This document shows, piece after piece, positions 9,588 to 18,296 of a DNA stretch of 64,000 bases. A model generated the notes under the pieces. That model was not told where the DNA came from. It made no database searches and saw nothing but the letters and a program-made list of their open reading frames with translations. The stretch spans positions 1,925,501 through 1,989,500 of the forward strand of contig AP018318.1 of NCBI GenBank assembly GCA_003990705.1. Reading direction: 5' to 3'. The position numbers and the translations under genes were made by a program. Each line of letters starts with the position of its first letter. Within the stretch, counting starts at the first letter, position 1. Source of the DNA: Nostoc sp. HK-01 (GTDB lineage Bacteria > Cyanobacteriota > Cyanobacteriia > Cyanobacteriales > Nostocaceae).

Positions 9588-12500
9588 ATGAGTAATGCTC
9601 TCAATCCCGCTGTTTCGCTAACATACAACCAACTCAGCAATTTTTCTGATTTAAAAAACTTTTGGAATTTATTTGACACTGTTTTTGGGACAGAATACAA
9701 CCATACAGTTGCAGCTACTTTACATTCCCAATGGCAATCTGGAGACTTTAGTCAATTTCCACAAATCGAAATTATTAGTAATAGCATTTTTGAAGATACT
9801 CATACAGGTTATGCCAGTGGTAGCAATAAAATTTGTCTGTCTGATAGCTTTATTGCCACAGCTACACCAACAGCAATCAAAGCTGTTTTATTAAAAGAAA
9901 TCGGCAATTTTGTTCATAGTCTGATTCAACCAATTGACAGCCCTGGAGATAAAGGGACAATTTTTGCTGATTTAGTGCTGAACAATAGCTCAACAAACCT
10001 AGCACCTACATCTATACTGCAACCAACTTTGATTCAGGCTATTCAAAGCAACAATGCACATGCTCAAAGGTGTAGTTGCTCGTCTTGTATGCTGGCTCCA
10101 GTAAATTTAAATCTAGTCAACCCTCAACCGTCACAGTTAGCTTCAACTATATCAGCTACTTTAGATCTATCTAAGACTTTCTCCCTTAATAGTTTAGCAG
10201 GCGCTAACCAGACAATTTATTTAGATTTCAACGGGCATACCACCTCTGGGACTTACTGGAATACAGATTTTACAAGTGGCGCTAACATCGTCACCCCGTC
10301 CTTTGACTTTGATGGCAATACAGCATCTTTTAGTTCGGCTGAACTTGAAAGAATCCAGTATATTTGGCAGCGTGTTGCTGAGGATTTCAGCCCGTTTAAT
10401 GTTAACGTCACAACCCAAGCTCCAACAGATATTAATGACTTGATTAAGAGCAGTTCTACCGACACTCGCTGGGGTGTGCGTGTTGTGATTGGCGGTAGTA
10501 GTTATGATTGGTTCGGTAATGGAGCCGGGGGAGTCGCTTACCTGGATTCATTTAACGATAATACTGATACTCCTGCTTATATATTTAGTAACAACCTACA
10601 AAATAGCGAAAAATATACGGCTGAAGCTATTTCCCATGAAGTAGGTCATACTTTAGGGCTTGAACATGATGGACGAATTAGCCCAGCAGAAGAATACTAC
10701 AATGGACACGGTAGCGGAGTTACTGGCTGGGCAGGAATTATGGGGTCTGGGTACTACCAAAACTTAACCCAGTGGAGTAAAGGTGAGTACGCTTCTGCTA
10801 ATAATACTGAAGATGATTTGCAAATTATTACCACTTACAATGGTTTTGGCTACCGCAGCGATGATGTCGGTAATACAATCGCCGCAGCAAAGTCTCTAAC
10901 AATTTCTGGTACATCTGTCAGTGGTAATGGCATCATAGAGCGCAACACAGATGTTGATTTTTATAGTTTTGTCACAGGTGCTGGGGCGATTAACTTAACA
11001 GTCGATCCCTTTAGTCGCGGCCCTAACCTAGATATATTGGCAAAGCTATACAATTCTGCGGGGACTTTAATTGCATCATCTAATCCCACTGATCTATTAT
11101 CTGCGGCGATCGCCACAACTGTCGCGGCAGGAACTTATTATTTAGCAATTGATGGTGTTGGTAAAGGAGATCCGCTTTCTACTGGCTACACAGATTACGG
11201 CAGTTTGGGACAGTATTTTATCAGTGGCACTATTGTCAGTAGTCCCATTAATCCCACCGTCAGTCTTGCTTTATCATCTACTAGTGTCAACGAAGATGGC
11301 AGCAGCAATTTAGTTTACACCTTTACTAGAAGCAGCAGTACTGCCAATGCCTTAACGGTTAACTATAGTGTTGGTGGTACAGCTAGTTTTGATAACGACT
11401 ACCGTCAATTAGGTGCTGCGAGTTTCACGGCTACAACCGGCACAATTACCTTCGCTGCTGGTGCAAATACCGCAACGCTCACCATTGACCCCAACGCAGA
11501 CACCACTTTTGAAAGTAATGAAACTGTAGCTTTAACTCTAGCTGCTGGTAGTGATTACATAATTGGCACAACCACACCCGTCACCGCAACCATTGTTAAT
11601 GATGATTTGCAACCTAAAATAAACCTCAGTGCTAACCAGACTATTGTTGAAGGCAATGCTCAAAACGTGACTTATAGCGTTACGCTTTCTAACGCTAGTA
11701 GTCAAACTATCACCGTGCAATATGCTACTGCTAATGCTTCAGCCACAGCAGGCTCCGACTATACCGCCACCACAGGAATTTTGACTTTTAACCCAGGTGT
11801 GACTAGTCAAGTAATCAATATCCCAATTCTCAATAATTCTCTGAATGAAGCAGATGAGACTTTTGTTTTAAAGCTGACATCTCCTACCAATGCCAGTCTG
11901 GGTACAACCACCAGCGTTACGACAACTATTACTGATACTCTTGTTACCTCTGTTACGACAACCCTACCAGCGAACGTTGAAAACCTTACCCTCACAGGAA
12001 CAGCCGCAATCAACGGCACAGGAAATGCAGGCAATAATATTCTCAAAGGGAATACTGGTAATAATACCCTTACAGGTGGAGATGGAAATGATACCTATTC
12101 GTTTACCGCTACTAGTCTTTTAGGCACTGATAGGATTGTGGAAACGACCACAGGCGGAATTGATACGATTGACTTTCGCGGTACTACTATTTCCAGCAAT
12201 GTAAATTTAGGTATTACTACAACACAAACAGTTAATAGCAATCTCAAACTCACTCTTTCTGCCAACAACGTCATTGAAAATGCCACTGGTGGTACAGGCA
12301 ATGACCGTCTTACCGGTAATGCACTAAATAACTTTCTCACTGGAGGTAATGGTAATGACCAACTGCAAGGGTTAGCAGGAGATGATACTCTTTGGGGCGG
12401 TCTAGGTGATGATATGCTCACAGGAGGAGTTGGTAAGGATAAATATTTGTTCCAAGCTGAAGGTGTTTTCACTGCCAGCTTAGGTGTTGACTACATCAGC

Positions 12501-12776
12501 CAGTTTGAAGCCTTACAAGATAAGATTGTGCTGAGTAAAAATACTTTCAAGGCTGTTATTAATAGTGCAGGACAGACTTTAACTGACTTTGCAGTTGTTA
12601 CTGATGATGAGTTGGTCAATGCTAGTAATGCGCGGATAGTTTATAGCCAAAGTACTGGCAGCTTATTCTATAACCAGGATGGTAATGTTTTGGGTACAGG
12701 AACGGTGTTTGAGTTTGCCCGTTTAGGCAATAGTGATATTACTCTCACTAGTAGCGATTTTAGTTTGATTGCCTAG
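9588..12776 (+). CDS. Secreted RTX-type zinc metalloprotease (metzincin) with PPC and Calx-beta domains
   Basis: This 1062-residue protein has a zinc site HEVGHTLGLEHD (His350, Glu351, His354, His360) and a Met-turn GIMGSG with Met385, the signature of metzincins. The order is: N-terminal pro-like region with a Cys cluster (CSCSSC near 161-166, possibly latency-related, which is inference), catalytic domain about 200-415, bacterial pre-peptidase C-terminal domain about 420-545, two Calx-beta domains about 550-785, then Ca-binding nonapeptide repeats (GGDGNDT, GGNGNDQL, GLGDDMLTGG) about 810-950 and a C-terminal tail. There is no Sec signal peptide. RTX proteins of this type leave through a type I secretion system using a C-terminal signal. 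No HlyD/TolC gene is next to it; the ABC exporter at 32912 is 20 kb away and is not obviously linked. Confidence 0.88.
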   Translation: MSNALNPAVSLTYNQLSNFSDLKNFWNLFDTVFGTEYNHTVAATLHSQWQSGDFSQFPQIEIISNSIFEDTHTGYASGSNKICLSDSFIATATPTAIKAVLLKEIGNFVHSLIQPIDSPGDKGTIFADLVLNNSSTNLAPTSILQPTLIQAIQSNNAHAQRCSCSSCMLAPVNLNLVNPQPSQLASTISATLDLSKTFSLNSLAGANQTIYLDFNGHTTSGTYWNTDFTSGANIVTPSFDFDGNTASFSSAELERIQYIWQRVAEDFSPFNVNVTTQAPTDINDLIKSSSTDTRWGVRVVIGGSSYDWFGNGAGGVAYLDSFNDNTDTPAYIFSNNLQNSEKYTAEAISHEVGHTLGLEHDGRISPAEEYYNGHGSGVTGWAGIMGSGYYQNLTQWSKGEYASANNTEDDLQIITTYNGFGYRSDDVGNTIAAAKSLTISGTSVSGNGIIERNTDVDFYSFVTGAGAINLTVDPFSRGPNLDILAKLYNSAGTLIASSNPTDLLSAAIATTVAAGTYYLAIDGVGKGDPLSTGYTDYGSLGQYFISGTIVSSPINPTVSLALSSTSVNEDGSSNLVYTFTRSSSTANALTVNYSVGGTASFDNDYRQLGAASFTATTGTITFAAGANTATLTIDPNADTTFESNETVALTLAAGSDYIIGTTTPVTATIVNDDLQPKINLSANQTIVEGNAQNVTYSVTLSNASSQTITVQYATANASATAGSDYTATTGILTFNPGVTSQVINIPILNNSLNEADETFVLKLTSPTNASLGTTTSVTTTITDTLVTSVTTTLPANVENLTLTGTAAINGTGNAGNNILKGNTGNNTLTGGDGNDTYSFTATSLLGTDRIVETTTGGIDTIDFRGTTISSNVNLGITTTQTVNSNLKLTLSANNVIENATGGTGNDRLTGNALNNFLTGGNGNDQLQGLAGDDTLWGGLGDDMLTGGVGKDKYLFQAEGVFTASLGVDYISQFEALQDKIVLSKNTFKAVINSAGQTLTDFAVVTDDELVNASNARIVYSQSTGSLFYNQDGNVLGTGTVFEFARLGNSDITLTSSDFSLIA

Positions 12777-12843
12777 ATGTAGAGCATTTAGTTACACGAT
12801 TTTGGAAATTACCGACTGCATCTATAGAAATCATAATTTGATT

Positions 12844-12926
12844 GTTGAAAAAACTTAGATATTTGTAAGGTGGGCATTCACTACTATATTCTGGGTTGAT
12901 ATAGGTTTTGCTGAAAATGCCCACCC
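12844..12926. repeat. Dispersed hairpin repeat, copy 1
   Basis: This segment is closely similar to 56752-56831. Both share AACTTAGATAT, a TGGGCAT arm, CTACT(A/G)TATT and CTGAAAATGCCCA. The 10-bp arms GGTGGGCATT (12869-12878) and AATGCCCACC (12916-12925) are perfect complements. It lies 68 bp past the RTX protease stop and may act as a terminator. Confidence 0.7.
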
Positions 12927-13021
12927 TACTCATACTTGTTGTTTTGGCAAAGGGATTGATCTGTGGTTTGATTTGAAAGATATCAACTTTGCATGATATC
13001 TATTCAAGTTCAACAACTCTT

Positions 13022-14719
13022 ATGATGACGAAAGTTGCACCTGCTGTTGTAGTATTGGGTCAAAATAGTGTAGCAATAGCCCGCACAATAATCAGCGTTC
13101 TGCCAGAAGCAACTTTATATGGTTTAGCAGGACGCACTTCTGGGGTTGATGTGAGTTTCACAAATTTTGGGGAAACGTTGCGTGAGTTGTTTGCTACAGG
13201 AACACCGTTGATTGGTATTTGTGCTGCGGGTATTTTGATTAGAACCTTAGCACCCTTGATTTGTGATAAGCGTCAGGAACCACCAGTGTTAGCTGTGGCA
13301 GAAGATGGTAGTGCTGTAGTTCCGCTGTTGGGTGGGTTGAGTGGAGTCAATGATTTAGCACGCCGCATTGCTGAGGTGCTGGATGTGAAAGCAGCGATTA
13401 CAACTACAGGTGATATCCGTTTTCGGACAGCGTTGTTGTCGCCTCCTTCTGGCTATCATTTAGCCAACCCAGATGATGCTAAAACTTTTATTTCCGATTT
13501 GTTAGCGGGAGCGCAGGTAAAATTGGAGGGAACTGCACCTTGGTTGAGTAATAGTCAGTTACCTATTGATACTCAGGGAGAATTGACAATTCAAGTTACA
13601 GAACGTTTGGTACACTCTACCGCTAATTGTCTGGTTTACCATCCCAAAACTATAGCGATCGCCATTACTCATCCTTCTGTTAATTTAACTACAGTACAGC
13701 AAATACTCGCAGATGCTGAACTTGCACCTGCCTCTGTAGCTGGAATATTTGCCCCTATTAGTATTGCCGCTAATCCGTCAATTCATGCTATAGCTAATGC
13801 TTTTGGTGTTGTTAGTCGCTTTTTTACCCAAGGTGATAGCGCTGCACAAGCGATCGCTTTGGCGGCAACAGGTTCATCTGGTAAACTAATTGCCACTGCA
13901 TCTACTGAAATATCACTAGCGATCGCACCCGAACCAATAGACCCAAATAACATTGGTCAAGCCCGTGGTAAATTAGCCATAATTGGCACTGGCCCCGGTT
14001 CTGCATCTTGGATATCTCCAGAAGTCAAGGAAATTCTCAAAGCTGCAACCGACCTTGTGGGTTACAAAACATACCTCGATTTAGTTGGTGCTTTGGCTGA
14101 TGGTAAACAACGCCATGAATCTGATAACCGCGAAGAAATCGCACGGGCGACAATGGCGCTGGATTTAGCCGCCACAGGTAAGTATGTAGCGGTAGTCTCT
14201 TCTGGTGATCCAGGGATATATGCAATGGCGGCAGCGGTGTTTGAAGTCCTTGACCGCCATCCTCAACCAGAATGGGACAGTATCGAAATTTACGTTGCGC
14301 CGGGAATCTCCGCTATGCAAGCAGCAGCAGCGGCCGTTGGCGCGCCTTTGGGACATGACTTCTGCGCGATTTCACTGTCAGATATTTTGAAACCTTGGTC
14401 AATTATTGAACAACGAATTGCGGTGGCAGCGGCAGCAGATTTTGCGATCGCATTTTACAACCCTGTTTCAAAAGACCGTACTTGGCAACTTGCAGCCACT
14501 AGAGACATATTACTGCGGTATCGTTCACCAGAAACTCCCGTAGTATTAGGTAGAAATCTCGGCAGACCAGGACAAACAGTTAAGGTGATTACTCTTGACC
14601 AGTTAACACCAGATGTAGCAGATATGCGAACGGTAATTATTGTTGGTTCTAGCCAGACTAAAACTCTTCAACGTAGTGATGGTAGTATCTCAGTTTATAC
14701 GCCTCGTCGTTATCCTTAA
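13022..14719 (+). CDS. cobJ: CbiG-CobJ fusion: cobalt-precorrin-5A hydrolase / precorrin-3B C17-methyltransferase
   Basis: The protein has 565 residues from ATG 13022. The first 300 or so are CbiG-like, with a central AAGILIRTLAPL block and PLLGGLSGVNDLA, and open the lactone ring in the corrin pathway. From about residue 317 a SAM-dependent tetrapyrrole methylase follows: GTGPG at 322-326, VSSGDPGIYAMAA and FYNPVSKDR. That matches CobJ/CbiH, which methylates C17 and contracts the ring. The same fusion is common in cyanobacteria. Both steps belong to cobalamin (pseudocobalamin) biosynthesis in the cytoplasm. An upstream in-frame TTG at 12989 adds 11 residues with no support. The gene is isolated from other cob genes here. 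Its stop overlaps by 3-4 bp the stop of the convergent gene. Confidence 0.92.
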   Translation: MMTKVAPAVVVLGQNSVAIARTIISVLPEATLYGLAGRTSGVDVSFTNFGETLRELFATGTPLIGICAAGILIRTLAPLICDKRQEPPVLAVAEDGSAVVPLLGGLSGVNDLARRIAEVLDVKAAITTTGDIRFRTALLSPPSGYHLANPDDAKTFISDLLAGAQVKLEGTAPWLSNSQLPIDTQGELTIQVTERLVHSTANCLVYHPKTIAIAITHPSVNLTTVQQILADAELAPASVAGIFAPISIAANPSIHAIANAFGVVSRFFTQGDSAAQAIALAATGSSGKLIATASTEISLAIAPEPIDPNNIGQARGKLAIIGTGPGSASWISPEVKEILKAATDLVGYKTYLDLVGALADGKQRHESDNREEIARATMALDLAATGKYVAVVSSGDPGIYAMAAAVFEVLDRHPQPEWDSIEIYVAPGISAMQAAAAAVGAPLGHDFCAISLSDILKPWSIIEQRIAVAAAADFAIAFYNPVSKDRTWQLAATRDILLRYRSPETPVVLGRNLGRPGQTVKVITLDQLTPDVADMRTVIIVGSSQTKTLQRSDGSISVYTPRRYP

Positions 14720-16890
14720 CTACGAATACGAAAACCCTGTTGCCCATTGATTGAATCAAACAGGACATCGTATTTATCAAAAAATCCAATGCCACTATTC
14801 ACAAATATGGGATATTCAGCTTTTGGAGAAATATTAATATTCCATAGATTAAATCCGTCACGGTTGCCCGGTACTAGACTGTAGTCCAAAATTTTAGGGA
14901 TAGCTACCTTCACAGCATTTTCCCCACGTAAGCTTCCTGGCTTGAGTTTCCCTGCTAGGGAAGCTGATTTAAATTCTACAAAACTATTTCTGGCTCTAGT
15001 GTCAGTGACCATTCTGGTATTACAGTTATTTTTGATAGAACTGCCAGAGATAGTTAAACAAACTCCGATGAGTCGAGAGTCCCATCTATTGCCAGGTATC
15101 CCATCTATTGCGGGTTGCTGTTTCAGAGAAGTCATCTTAAAACCTTCTCGATTCTTAGCTGTTAAACCAAGTGTGAGGCTACCGTTATTGTTACTACCAC
15201 CATTACCTGTGACGATTAATCCGTTACTTAGATTTCCTGGAAGTTTTCTTAATGGATTGTAAGGCAGTGTCCGTTCAGAGTAGTTGACCCCGATAATCCC
15301 AGAGAATGGTGTATTAGTTTTGGCAGAGCAATTTGGTTTTTGAGGAGTACATTTGCGGCTAGTAACGACCTGCACGGGAATAGGTTCTTCCGTGGCGATT
15401 AAACCTATGCTCATGGTGGTATAAACTAATTCTCCCTCTAAGATAGTCCCATCGCTCAAGACTTCTTTGACAATTTGCCCTGTTTTGCGGATGGGAACAT
15501 TGCCTAAAAATTCCTTGGGAACTCTTAAACCTGCTGACCCTGTATCTAATAAAACACGTTTTGGGCGATCGCCTGCCACAGAAACCTCTAAAAAATAGCC
15601 GCGTCCTGGTTGACTGACAGAACCCTTTGTATATAAAGGAACTGTTAGCGTATCAAAAGTAGGCTTGCGCCGTGTAAATTGAGAGGTATCCCGCAAAACA
15701 GGGTTAGAAAATACTGCTAAAAATCCAGCCTGTCGCTGCGCCACAGGTTCTGGTGCATAATCCCAAAGACTTTCGTAGTAGAAAAACACAGCACCTAAAC
15801 CACGTTGTTGAGCCGCCTGTACTTGAGACTGAATTTGTGGCAAAGAAACTGGGCGATTTCGCAACCCTGCCATAATTCCTATCCCAGTAGGTATATATTG
15901 TTGTGTTTCTATAATTTCTGGGCGGGTAATTTGACTAGTAAAAGCTTCTAAATCATTGCGGTAAACTTGCATAACAAGCTCATCTACAATACCCAACCTT
16001 ACCCAGTTAAGCCAGTCTTGGAGTTGAAATTTATAAGCAAAATCATAGTAATTGGGCGAAACCGAGATAATGGCATTAGGCTTTATCTGCTTCACTGCTT
16101 GATTGAGTCGTAACATGAAAGCTGTGATTTTATCTGCCCGCCATTGCACCCATGCTTGAGCTTGAGGGTTAGTTGGAGGCGGATTTCCGGTTTCGTCTGT
16201 ATATAGTTTAATCGTGTAACTGTCGTAACCAAAATCCACAGGCAAACTCATGTGGTCATCAAATTGAATTCCATCAGCGTTATATTTGCTAATAATTTCG
16301 ACTACCAGGTCAGTAATAAATTTCTGTACTTCCGGGTGAAAAGGATTAAACCAAGCTACTTCACCCGCCGCCGTAATTGAGGTTTGTGTACCATCCTGCT
16401 TTTGTGTCAGCCAAGTCGGATGAGCCGACGCTAGTTCTGAAGTCAAAGGAACCATGAAACCAAATTCAAACCAAGGTATAGCCAGTAACCCTTGGCGACG
16501 GCTTTGGGTAATAATGTCAGCAATTACATCTTGTCCTTCTGCACCCTTGAAGAAAAAGGGAATACCCAACTGTTGTGCTACCGCACTGGGATATTTTGTA
16601 TAACCATCATTCCAAACTACGGGATAGACTGTGTTAAAGTTCAACCGCCGCAATTGCGCCATAGTTTCCTGTACTTTGGCTTGATACTTCATAATGTCGA
16701 AGTCATTATTAGTCAGCCAAACCCCGCGAATTTCTTGACGGGGTGACGAAGATATTTGAGCATTTGCAGGACTGAAATTGTTTAGCAGCACCACTGCGGT
16801 AAATGAGACTGCAAACAGAATTGGTAGAAAACGCTGAATTGACCGCCAACGTATCTGGATGAAAGGAGATTGTCTCAATGTAATTAACAT
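14716..16890 (-). CDS. GHL10-type glycoside hydrolase-like domain fused to a pepsin-like (DTGS) domain, exported
   Basis: The protein has 724 residues from ATG 16890. A signal peptide or anchor (hydrophobic 20-36, ANA-Q near 44) precedes a TIM-barrel glycosyl-hydrolase-like 10 (DUF187-type) domain at about 50-390. That domain begins RGVWLTNNDFD and has GIQFDDHM (Asp211/Asp212), where the family has its acidic catalytic residues. From about 415 to the end is a second domain with LLDTGSAGLRVP (DTGS at 449-452), the hallmark of aspartic-protease-like folds and of DUF3443; no second DTG is obvious. GHL10 proteins act on cell-wall or surface polysaccharide; the role of the second domain is unknown. 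A longer frame starting at 17115 exists, but those 75 residues are translated from a dispersed repeat, so I exclude them. Confidence 0.85.
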   Translation of the reverse strand: MLITLRQSPFIQIRWRSIQRFLPILFAVSFTAVVLLNNFSPANAQISSSPRQEIRGVWLTNNDFDIMKYQAKVQETMAQLRRLNFNTVYPVVWNDGYTKYPSAVAQQLGIPFFFKGAEGQDVIADIITQSRRQGLLAIPWFEFGFMVPLTSELASAHPTWLTQKQDGTQTSITAAGEVAWFNPFHPEVQKFITDLVVEIISKYNADGIQFDDHMSLPVDFGYDSYTIKLYTDETGNPPPTNPQAQAWVQWRADKITAFMLRLNQAVKQIKPNAIISVSPNYYDFAYKFQLQDWLNWVRLGIVDELVMQVYRNDLEAFTSQITRPEIIETQQYIPTGIGIMAGLRNRPVSLPQIQSQVQAAQQRGLGAVFFYYESLWDYAPEPVAQRQAGFLAVFSNPVLRDTSQFTRRKPTFDTLTVPLYTKGSVSQPGRGYFLEVSVAGDRPKRVLLDTGSAGLRVPKEFLGNVPIRKTGQIVKEVLSDGTILEGELVYTTMSIGLIATEEPIPVQVVTSRKCTPQKPNCSAKTNTPFSGIIGVNYSERTLPYNPLRKLPGNLSNGLIVTGNGGSNNNGSLTLGLTAKNREGFKMTSLKQQPAIDGIPGNRWDSRLIGVCLTISGSSIKNNCNTRMVTDTRARNSFVEFKSASLAGKLKPGSLRGENAVKVAIPKILDYSLVPGNRDGFNLWNINISPKAEYPIFVNSGIGFFDKYDVLFDSINGQQGFRIRS

Positions 16891-17030
16891 GATGTGCGAC
16901 TTATTTGTGAAACCCTTCTCCAAACCTCTCCCTGCAACGGAGAGAGGCTGTGATTTTTGCTCTCCTTCCCTTGTAGGGAAGGGTTTGGGGGTTAGGTTTG
17001 AGAAAAAGTTACACATGGCGTTAATTAATA
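16891..17030. repeat. Dispersed repeat of about 140 bp, copy 1, abutting a start codon
   Basis: This segment matches 59191-59330 at most positions: GATGTGCGACTTATTT, then CTCTCC...GGAGAGAGGC, CCTTCCC...GGGAAGG, GGGGGTTAGGTTTGAGAAA and GGCGTTAA. It contains two internal short palindromes (CTCTC/GAGAG, CCTTCCC/GGGAAGG). One end lies exactly at the ATG of the GHL10 gene, so it has replaced or formed that gene's upstream region. Confidence 0.85.
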
Positions 17031-17303
17031 ATTTATTAACTACACAAGCTTGAATTCGTAAGCTTTTATAACGAAAATAAGTAAACATTAGTAAGTAATT
17101 ATATGGAATATACAAGGTTTATTTATAACATTTGATAGCTGCACCAGTTAAACTAACGCACATTTAGTTGATTGAGGCAAATGACGCAGTTAACAGTTGA
17201 ATAGTGCCAATTAATAGACTTGTCCGTATTTTGTGTATCTATGCAGAAACATAAAAACACAATTTGCGGGATAATTACTGAATGTTTACGCCTGCAACGC
17301 TTC

Positions 17304-18143
17304 CTAATCTGTAAATAAAGGTCTTGCTTGTTGTGTTGATTGCAACTTGGCTTCTAAAGTTATCCAATCTTCGTGTTCAATCAAATTAATAAATTCATTG
17401 ATATTTTGGCGATATTGTTGCAATGAACCTAACAATGCTTGGCGATTATAGCGTGCCATCATTACGCCTAATTCAGGATTTCCACCACCGACACGGCTAG
17501 TATCTCGAAAGCCAGAACTAGCTAAATTTTGAGCTAATTTTAAAACTTTTGGGTCATTTTCGCCCGTACAAGCAGTAATTAATGCTGCACTCACCATCAC
17601 AGGTAAATGAGAAATCCAACTCACAGCACGGTCGTGTTGTTCTGGTTGACAATGGTAGATTTTAGCTTTCAGCGATCGCACAATTTCTTCTAAAATAGCG
17701 ATCGCATCTTTGGGTGTTGTCGCATCTGGTGTAAGTACATAAGGTCTGTCAACAAATAAATTTTTTTGCGCCGCTTCTATCCCACTATCTGCTGTTCCCG
17801 CCATTGGATGACCACCCACAAACCTTTCCCACAGTGGAGAAATTGCCTGGACTATCGGTGCTTTCACTGAACCAACATCAGTAATAATCGTAGCAGCAGA
17901 AAGATGTGTAATTAACTGTTCAACTTGGGGAACAATAAGGGCGATAGGCGTACAAACAAAAATAATGTCTGCGGCTGCTAACAAACTCATATCTACAGAG
18001 GCTTCATCGACACTACCAAGGGCTACTGCTGTTTGACAGGTAGATTCACGGCGACTTACTCCTAAGACATGATGACCTTGCGATCGCAAATCATAACCCA
18101 AAGAACCGCCTATTAATCCCAAACCTAAAATACCAATATTCAT
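17304..18143 (-). CDS. tyrA: Prephenate/arogenate dehydrogenase
   Basis: The protein has 279 residues. The N-terminal Rossmann motif is GLGLIGGSLG, right after MNIGI. Further TyrA landmarks are VTDVGS-type ITDVGSVK, GGHPMAGTADSGIE, WISHLPVMVSAALI and GFRDTSRVGGGNPELG. Cyanobacterial TyrA enzymes usually prefer arogenate and NADP, forming tyrosine in the last step; this preference is family knowledge, not seen here. There is no fused chorismate mutase or ACT domain, as usual in cyanobacteria. An upstream ATG at 18170 would add nine residues; MNIGILGLG at 18143 is the start expected for the family. Confidence 0.93.
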   Translation of the reverse strand: MNIGILGLGLIGGSLGYDLRSQGHHVLGVSRRESTCQTAVALGSVDEASVDMSLLAAADIIFVCTPIALIVPQVEQLITHLSAATIITDVGSVKAPIVQAISPLWERFVGGHPMAGTADSGIEAAQKNLFVDRPYVLTPDATTPKDAIAILEEIVRSLKAKIYHCQPEQHDRAVSWISHLPVMVSAALITACTGENDPKVLKLAQNLASSGFRDTSRVGGGNPELGVMMARYNRQALLGSLQQYRQNINEFINLIEHEDWITLEAKLQSTQQARPLFTD

Positions 18144-18247
18144 AATTGATTTTGTCAGCGTATTTTTCACTTAATATTCTGCATACTTTATCAACTAAAG
18201 GATTTTTCCGGAATAAATTGTTTATCTTGTCAGTCTTGGTTTAATTC

Positions 18248-18277
18248 TTTTGACTTTTGACTTTTAACTTTTAACTT
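18248..18277. repeat. Heptamer tandem repeat (TTTTGAC / TTTTAAC)
   Basis: Four consecutive 7-bp units lie just before the pentapeptide gene. It belongs to the short tandemly repeated repetitive sequences known in heterocystous cyanobacteria. Confidence 0.7.
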
Positions 18278-18296
18278 ATATTTATGGGTAGCATCA

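Noticed and set aside
12095-12472. Minus-strand frame opposite the RTX repeats
   Set aside because: Low-complexity shadow of the Gly/Asp-rich repeat codons.
16891-17115. N-terminal extension of 75 residues on the GHL10-type protein
   Set aside because: It is translated from a dispersed repeat with a second copy at 59191, and a proper signal peptide begins at the ATG at 16890.
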